Notes under the pieces: model-generated
Databases searched by the model: none
The model's input: only the letters and a program-made list of their open reading frames with translations
What the model was told of the DNA's origin: nothing
In this document: piece after piece, positions 1 to 5,546 of the stretch
Position numbering within the stretch: position 1 is the stretch's first letter
How the letters are laid out: the number at the start of each line of letters is the position of its first letter
NCBI GenBank assembly: GCA_011391295.1
Contig: JAABQT010000125.1
Location: forward strand, 1 to 5,546
Direction: 5' to 3'
DNA length: 5,546 nucleotides
Origin: Betaproteobacteria bacterium
GTDB taxonomy: Bacteria > Pseudomonadota > Gammaproteobacteria > Burkholderiales > SG8-39
Translations under genes and position numbers: made by a program

Positions 1-1058
1 ACCTGAAGGTCGCCGGGCGGCCGCGCATCGAACCGAAGAAGGAGCCCGCCTCCGGCGCGCTCGAATTCAGCGCCACCTTCGAGGTGTATCCCGAATTCAA
101 GATCGGCGACGTGTCCGGGGTCTCGATCGACCGCCCGCAGATCGAGGTGGACGAACCCGCGGTGGACAAGACCATCGAGATCCTGCGCAAGCAGCGCGTG
201 AGCTACGCGGACGCGGCGCGCCCCGCGCAGGACGGGGACCGCGTGACGGTGGATTTCTCCGGCAGCATCGGCGGCGAGTCTTTCGCCGGCGGCAAGGCCG
301 AGGGATTCGCATTGGTGCTGGGAGAGGGCCGCATGCTGCCGGAATTCGAGGCTGCGGCGCGCGGCAGCAGCGCGGGCGAGTCGAAGACTTTCGATGTGAC
401 CTTTCCCGCGCATTACCACGGCAAGGACGTGGCAGGGAAGACCGCCTCGTTTTCGCTGCAGGTGAAGCGCGTGGAGGCGGCGCAGCTGCCGGGGCTGGAC
501 GCCGAATTCGCGCGCGGCCTGGGCGTGGCGGACGGCGACCTCGCCAGAATGCGCGCCGAGGTGAAGCAGAATGTCGAGCGCGAGGCGAAAAAGCGCGTCG
601 AAACGCGCCTCAAGACCCAGGCGCTGGAGGCGCTGCTCGCGGCCACGCCGCTCGAATTGCCCAAGGCGCTGGTGGCGATGGAGACGCAGGAACTGGTGGA
701 GCGCGCGGCCGCCGACCTGCGCTCGCGCGGATTGAAGATCGAACAGTTGCCATTGGACCCGCAGACCTTCGAAGCCGCGGCCAGGCGGCGCGTGGCGCTG
801 GGGCTGATTATCGCCGAGCTGGCGCGTGCCGAAAGACTGCAGCCCAAGCCGGCCGAAGTGCGCGCCCTGATCGAGCAGGAGGCCGCTTCCTACGAGAGTC
901 CTGCCGAAGTTGTAAAATGGTTCTATATGCAGCCGCAGCGCCTGTCGGAAATGGAAGGCCTCGCACTGGAGGCCAACGTGGTGCAGTGGGTCCTGTCCCG
1001 GGCGAAAGTCGCGGACAAGGCGGTGGCGTTCGACGAGCTGATGGGCGGCAACGCATGA
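1..1058 (+). CDS. tig: Trigger factor, ribosome-associated chaperone / peptidyl-prolyl isomerase (5' partial)
   Basis: Trigger factor binds near the ribosomal exit tunnel and shields nascent chains in the cytosol; it also has an FKBP-type prolyl isomerase domain. The reading frame is open from the left edge (first full codon at position 3), giving 351 visible residues. By comparison with the roughly 430-residue E. coli protein, about 80–90 N-terminal residues are missing, including the ribosome-docking loop. Visible parts in order: the end of the N-terminal domain with the family signature FEVYPEF (around 78–98); the PPIase domain (about 225–476) with [36 protein letters not shown] and [15 protein letters not shown]; then the helical C-terminal substrate-cradle domain (about 477–1055), ending [17 protein letters not shown], very like the E. 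coli end. A GTG at 84 opens an apparent ORF but is an internal valine of FEVYPE, not a start. The stop overlaps the clpP start. Identity is secure. Confidence 0.97.
   Translation, partial: LKVAGRPRIEPKKEPASGALEFSATFEVYPEFKIGDVSGVSIDRPQIEVDEPAVDKTIEILRKQRVSYADAARPAQDGDRVTVDFSGSIGGESFAGGKAEGFALVLGEGRMLPEFEAAARGSSAGESKTFDVTFPAHYHGKDVAGKTASFSLQVKRVEAAQLPGLDAEFARGLGVADGDLARMRAEVKQNVEREAKKRVETRLKTQALEALLAATPLELPKALVAMETQELVERAAADLRSRGLKIEQLPLDPQTFEAAARRRVALGLIIAELARAERLQPKPAEVRALIEQEAASYESPAEVVKWFYMQPQRLSEMEGLALEANVVQWVLSRAKVADKAVAFDELMGGNA
905..929 (+). promoter_or_regulatory. AT-rich patch in tig with -10-like hexamers, possible internal clpP promoter
   Basis: Inside otherwise GC-rich tig, this stretch contains TAAAAT (913–918, five of six matches to the sigma-70 -10) and TATATG (924–929). 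It lies about 130–140 nt upstream of clpP. It uses AT-ending codons (gtt, gta, aaa, tat) that are uncommon in the surrounding gene. No good -35 hexamer is visible at 16–18 bp. E. coli clpP has its own promoters downstream of tig, and here the genes overlap, so any such promoter would have to lie within tig. Confidence 0.2.
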
Positions 1059-1681
1059 ACTGGGAACAGCGCACGCGCGACCCCGAGGGACTCGGATTGA
1101 TCCCGATGGTCATCGAGCAATCGGGGCGCGGCGAGCGCGCCTACGACATCTATTCGCGGCTGCTCAAGGAGCGCGTGGTGTTCCTGGTCGGGCCGGTGAC
1201 CGAGATCACCGCCAACCTGATCGTCGCGCAGCTGCTGTTTCTGGAGTCCGAGAACCCGGACAAGGACATTTTCTTCTACATCAATTCGCCCGGCGGCTCG
1301 GTGTCGGCGGGACTCGCCGTGTACGACACCATGCAATTCATCAAGCCCGACGTGAGCACGCTGTGCGTCGGCCAGGCGGCCAGCATGGGCTCGCTGCTGC
1401 TGGCGGCCGGGGACAAGGACAAGCGCTTCATCCTGCCGAACTCGCGCGTCATGATCCACCAGCCGATGGGCGGCTTCCAGGGGCAGGCGACCGACATCGA
1501 AATCCACGCCAAGGAGATCCTGTTCCTGCGGGGCCGCCTCAACGAGATCCTCGCCAAGCATACCGGCAAGACGGTCGAGGTCATCGGCCGCGACACGGAG
1601 CGCGATTTTTTCATGGGTGCCGAAGACGCGGTAAAGTACGGTATCGTGGACAAGGTCCTCACCTCCCGGGAGCAGGTGTAG
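1055..1681 (+). CDS. clpP: ATP-dependent Clp protease, proteolytic subunit ClpP
   Basis: ClpP is the serine peptidase that forms a double seven-subunit barrel in the cytosol and degrades proteins unfolded by ClpX or ClpA. The product is 208 residues (E. coli 207). The triad aligns as Ser110 in GQAASMGS, His135 in VMIHQP and Asp184 in RDTERD. The oxyanion segment INSPGGSV (76–83) and the handle region [15 protein letters not shown] are present. The short N-terminal stretch before GLIPMVIEQ aligns with the self-cleaved E. coli propeptide, so processing near residue 13/14 is inferred. In the hydrophobic pocket that receives the ClpX IGF loop, Phe73 replaces a Tyr of E. coli, while Tyr75, Phe125 and Leu127 are kept. 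The loop GDKDKRF (119–125) is more charged than the usual GAKGKRF. The frame is open upstream inside tig, but ATG 1055 gives the normal length and an ATGA overlap with the tig stop. Only a weak GGGCGG lies upstream, which suggests translational coupling. Confidence 0.97.
   Translation: MNWEQRTRDPEGLGLIPMVIEQSGRGERAYDIYSRLLKERVVFLVGPVTEITANLIVAQLLFLESENPDKDIFFYINSPGGSVSAGLAVYDTMQFIKPDVSTLCVGQAASMGSLLLAAGDKDKRFILPNSRVMIHQPMGGFQGQATDIEIHAKEILFLRGRLNEILAKHTGKTVEVIGRDTERDFFMGAEDAVKYGIVDKVLTSREQV
1668..1672 (+). promoter_or_regulatory. Shine-Dalgarno for clpX
   Basis: GGGAG lies 9 nt before the clpX ATG, inside the last codons of clpP. It supports the start at 1682 and means clpX can recruit ribosomes itself, although its start codon directly abuts the clpP stop. 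Confidence 0.6.
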
Positions 1682-2953
<1,272 letters not shown>

Positions 2954-2975
2954 ACGGCACGCTTCCTTGCCTTTG

Positions 2976-3001
2976 GCGCGTTGCGGCGTGCGCGCGTTGC
3001 G
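2976..3001 (+). repeat. 10-bp direct repeat upstream of lon
   Basis: GCGCGTTGCG occurs exactly at 2976–2985 and again at 2992–3001, a period of 16 bp. Both copies contain a TTGCG that could act as part of a -35 element. It could be a pair of regulator half-sites or a chance product of CG-rich sequence. The bases are directly visible; any function is unproven. Confidence 0.5.
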
Positions 3002-3009
3002 TGTACGCT
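2981..3009 (+). promoter_or_regulatory. Weak candidate sigma-70 promoter for lon
   Basis: TTGCGG (2981–2986) and TACGCT (3004–3009) are separated by 17 bp. Each matches the consensus at only three of six positions, although these include TTG of the -35 and the first two and last bases of the -10. The predicted transcription start is near 3016, giving a leader of about 25 nt. Position and spacing are plausible; the sequence match is poor. Confidence 0.25.
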
Positions 3010-3011
3010 CA

Positions 3012-3017
3012 CCCCAT
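3012..3017 (+). promoter_or_regulatory. CCCCAT, possible heat-shock sigma (RpoH) -10 element of lon
   Basis: CCCCAT is the core of the RpoH -10 consensus (CCCCATNTA), and E. coli lon has a known heat-shock promoter with this core. Here it reads CCCCATTGA. No TTGAAA-like -35 element is visible at the expected 13–17 bp upstream, where the sequence is CG-rich. The call therefore rests on half a promoter plus the known biology of lon. Confidence 0.25.
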
Positions 3018-3026
3018 TGATTTTGC

Positions 3027-3040
3027 TGCGGGAACCCGCA
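3027..3040 (+). promoter_or_regulatory. lon ribosome-binding site inside an inverted repeat
   Basis: The Shine-Dalgarno-like GGGAA (3030–3034) ends 7 nt before the lon ATG and supports the start at 3042 over the second ATG at 3051. It sits in TGCGGG-AA-CCCGCA, a perfect inverted repeat with 6-nt arms. In RNA this could form at least a 5-bp GC-rich stem closed by a GAAC tetraloop, placing the ribosome-binding bases in the stem and loop. Confidence 0.5.
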
Positions 3041-3041
3041 C

Positions 3042-5480
<2,439 letters not shown>

Positions 5481-5489
5481 GCGCGCGCC

Positions 5490-5546
5490 GTGAACAAGTC
5501 GGAGCTGATCGAGCACATCGCCCAGCAGGCCGAGATCTCCAAGCTG
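5490..5546 (+). CDS. hupB: DNA-binding protein HU (probably HU-beta), 3' partial
   Basis: HU is a small dimeric histone-like protein that bends DNA and compacts the nucleoid. Only the first 19 codons are present: (M)NKSELIEHIAQQAEISKL, matching the characteristic HU N-terminal helix (MNKSELI..IA..A.ISK). Full proteins are about 90 residues, so most of it lies beyond the right edge. The GTG at 5490 is the only start codon between the in-frame lon stop (5478–5480) and the conserved sequence, so the start is well determined. It is 9 nt after the lon stop, in the same frame, with no recognisable Shine-Dalgarno in the gap, which suggests translational coupling to lon. Location directly after lon matches the usual hupB position in proteobacteria, hence the symbol; the beta-type assignment is by context. 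Confidence 0.88.
   Translation, partial: MNKSELIEHIAQQAEISKL

Larger units (their letters stand above)
2954..3041 (+). other. clpX–lon intergenic spacer
   Basis: This 88-bp gap is the only sizeable non-coding segment in the window. It starts with a pyrimidine-rich stretch (2961–2974), continues into a CG-alternating segment with a 10-bp direct repeat, and ends in a short AT-richer patch and the lon ribosome-binding region. There is no stable stem followed by a T-run, so an intrinsic terminator for tig–clpP–clpX is not supported, and read-through into lon is possible. Small inverted repeats occur (GCGTGTACGC at 2999–3008 and TGCGGGAACCCGCA at 3027–3040). Confidence 0.7.

Noticed and set aside
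63..510. Four GAATTC hexamers in the first 510 bases of GC-rich tig (another near 2584)
   Set aside because: The tig copies are in-frame Glu-Phe codon pairs (LEF, PEF, PEF, AEF) in conserved trigger factor sequence. There is no spacing pattern suggesting a functional site.
917..1054. Upstream extension of clpP starting inside tig
   Set aside because: The added residues are low-complexity and do not resemble any ClpP N-terminus. ATG 1055 gives the family length.
1589..1611. CGCG…CGCG repeat followed by six T's inside clpP, resembling a terminator
   Set aside because: The stem is only 4 bp, and the bases encode the conserved RDTERDFF segment containing the catalytic Asp.
2954..3011. Possible terminator after clpX
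   Set aside because: The best stem (GCGCG with CGCGC, 10-nt loop) is short and is not followed by T's, so read-through to lon cannot be excluded.

Overview
The window is a stretch of high-GC proteobacterial chromosome, most likely betaproteobacterial, carrying the conserved protein-quality-control cluster tig–clpP–clpX–lon–hupB. All genes are on the + strand. The assignment to Betaproteobacteria is an inference from the gene order, the strong G/C bias at third codon positions, the Lon C-terminus ending in VKH, and the HU start MNKSELIEHIAQQAEISK. No rRNA or marker gene is present to confirm it.

Layout: positions 1–1058 hold the 3' part of tig (trigger factor; its ribosome-binding N-terminal part lies off the left edge). 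At 1055–1681 is clpP, overlapping the tig stop in an ATGA junction. At 1682–2953 is clpX, whose ATG follows the clpP stop with no gap. An 88-bp spacer (2954–3041) is the only sizeable non-coding stretch. It has no convincing terminator, but holds a 10-bp direct repeat, weak promoter-like hexamers, a CCCCAT element like the -10 of heat-shock promoters, and an inverted repeat enclosing the lon Shine-Dalgarno. At 3042–5480 is lon, complete, with a proline-rich C-terminal tail. At 5490 the first 19 codons of an HU gene (hupB) begin with GTG only 9 nt after the lon stop, and run off the right edge.

The genes form a folding and proteolysis unit. Trigger factor meets nascent chains at the ribosome exit tunnel, ClpX unfolds substrates and feeds them to the ClpP barrel, and Lon degrades misfolded and regulatory proteins by itself. 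HU is a nucleoid protein commonly encoded after lon. All catalytic and ATP-binding residues checked by eye are intact, and no frameshift or truncation was seen apart from the two window edges.

I found no mobile element, CRISPR array, RNA gene or unknown system. This is an ordinary housekeeping region. The points worth a second look are regulatory: the structured lon leader, the tight in-frame lon–hupB junction, and an AT-rich promoter-like patch near the 3' end of tig.
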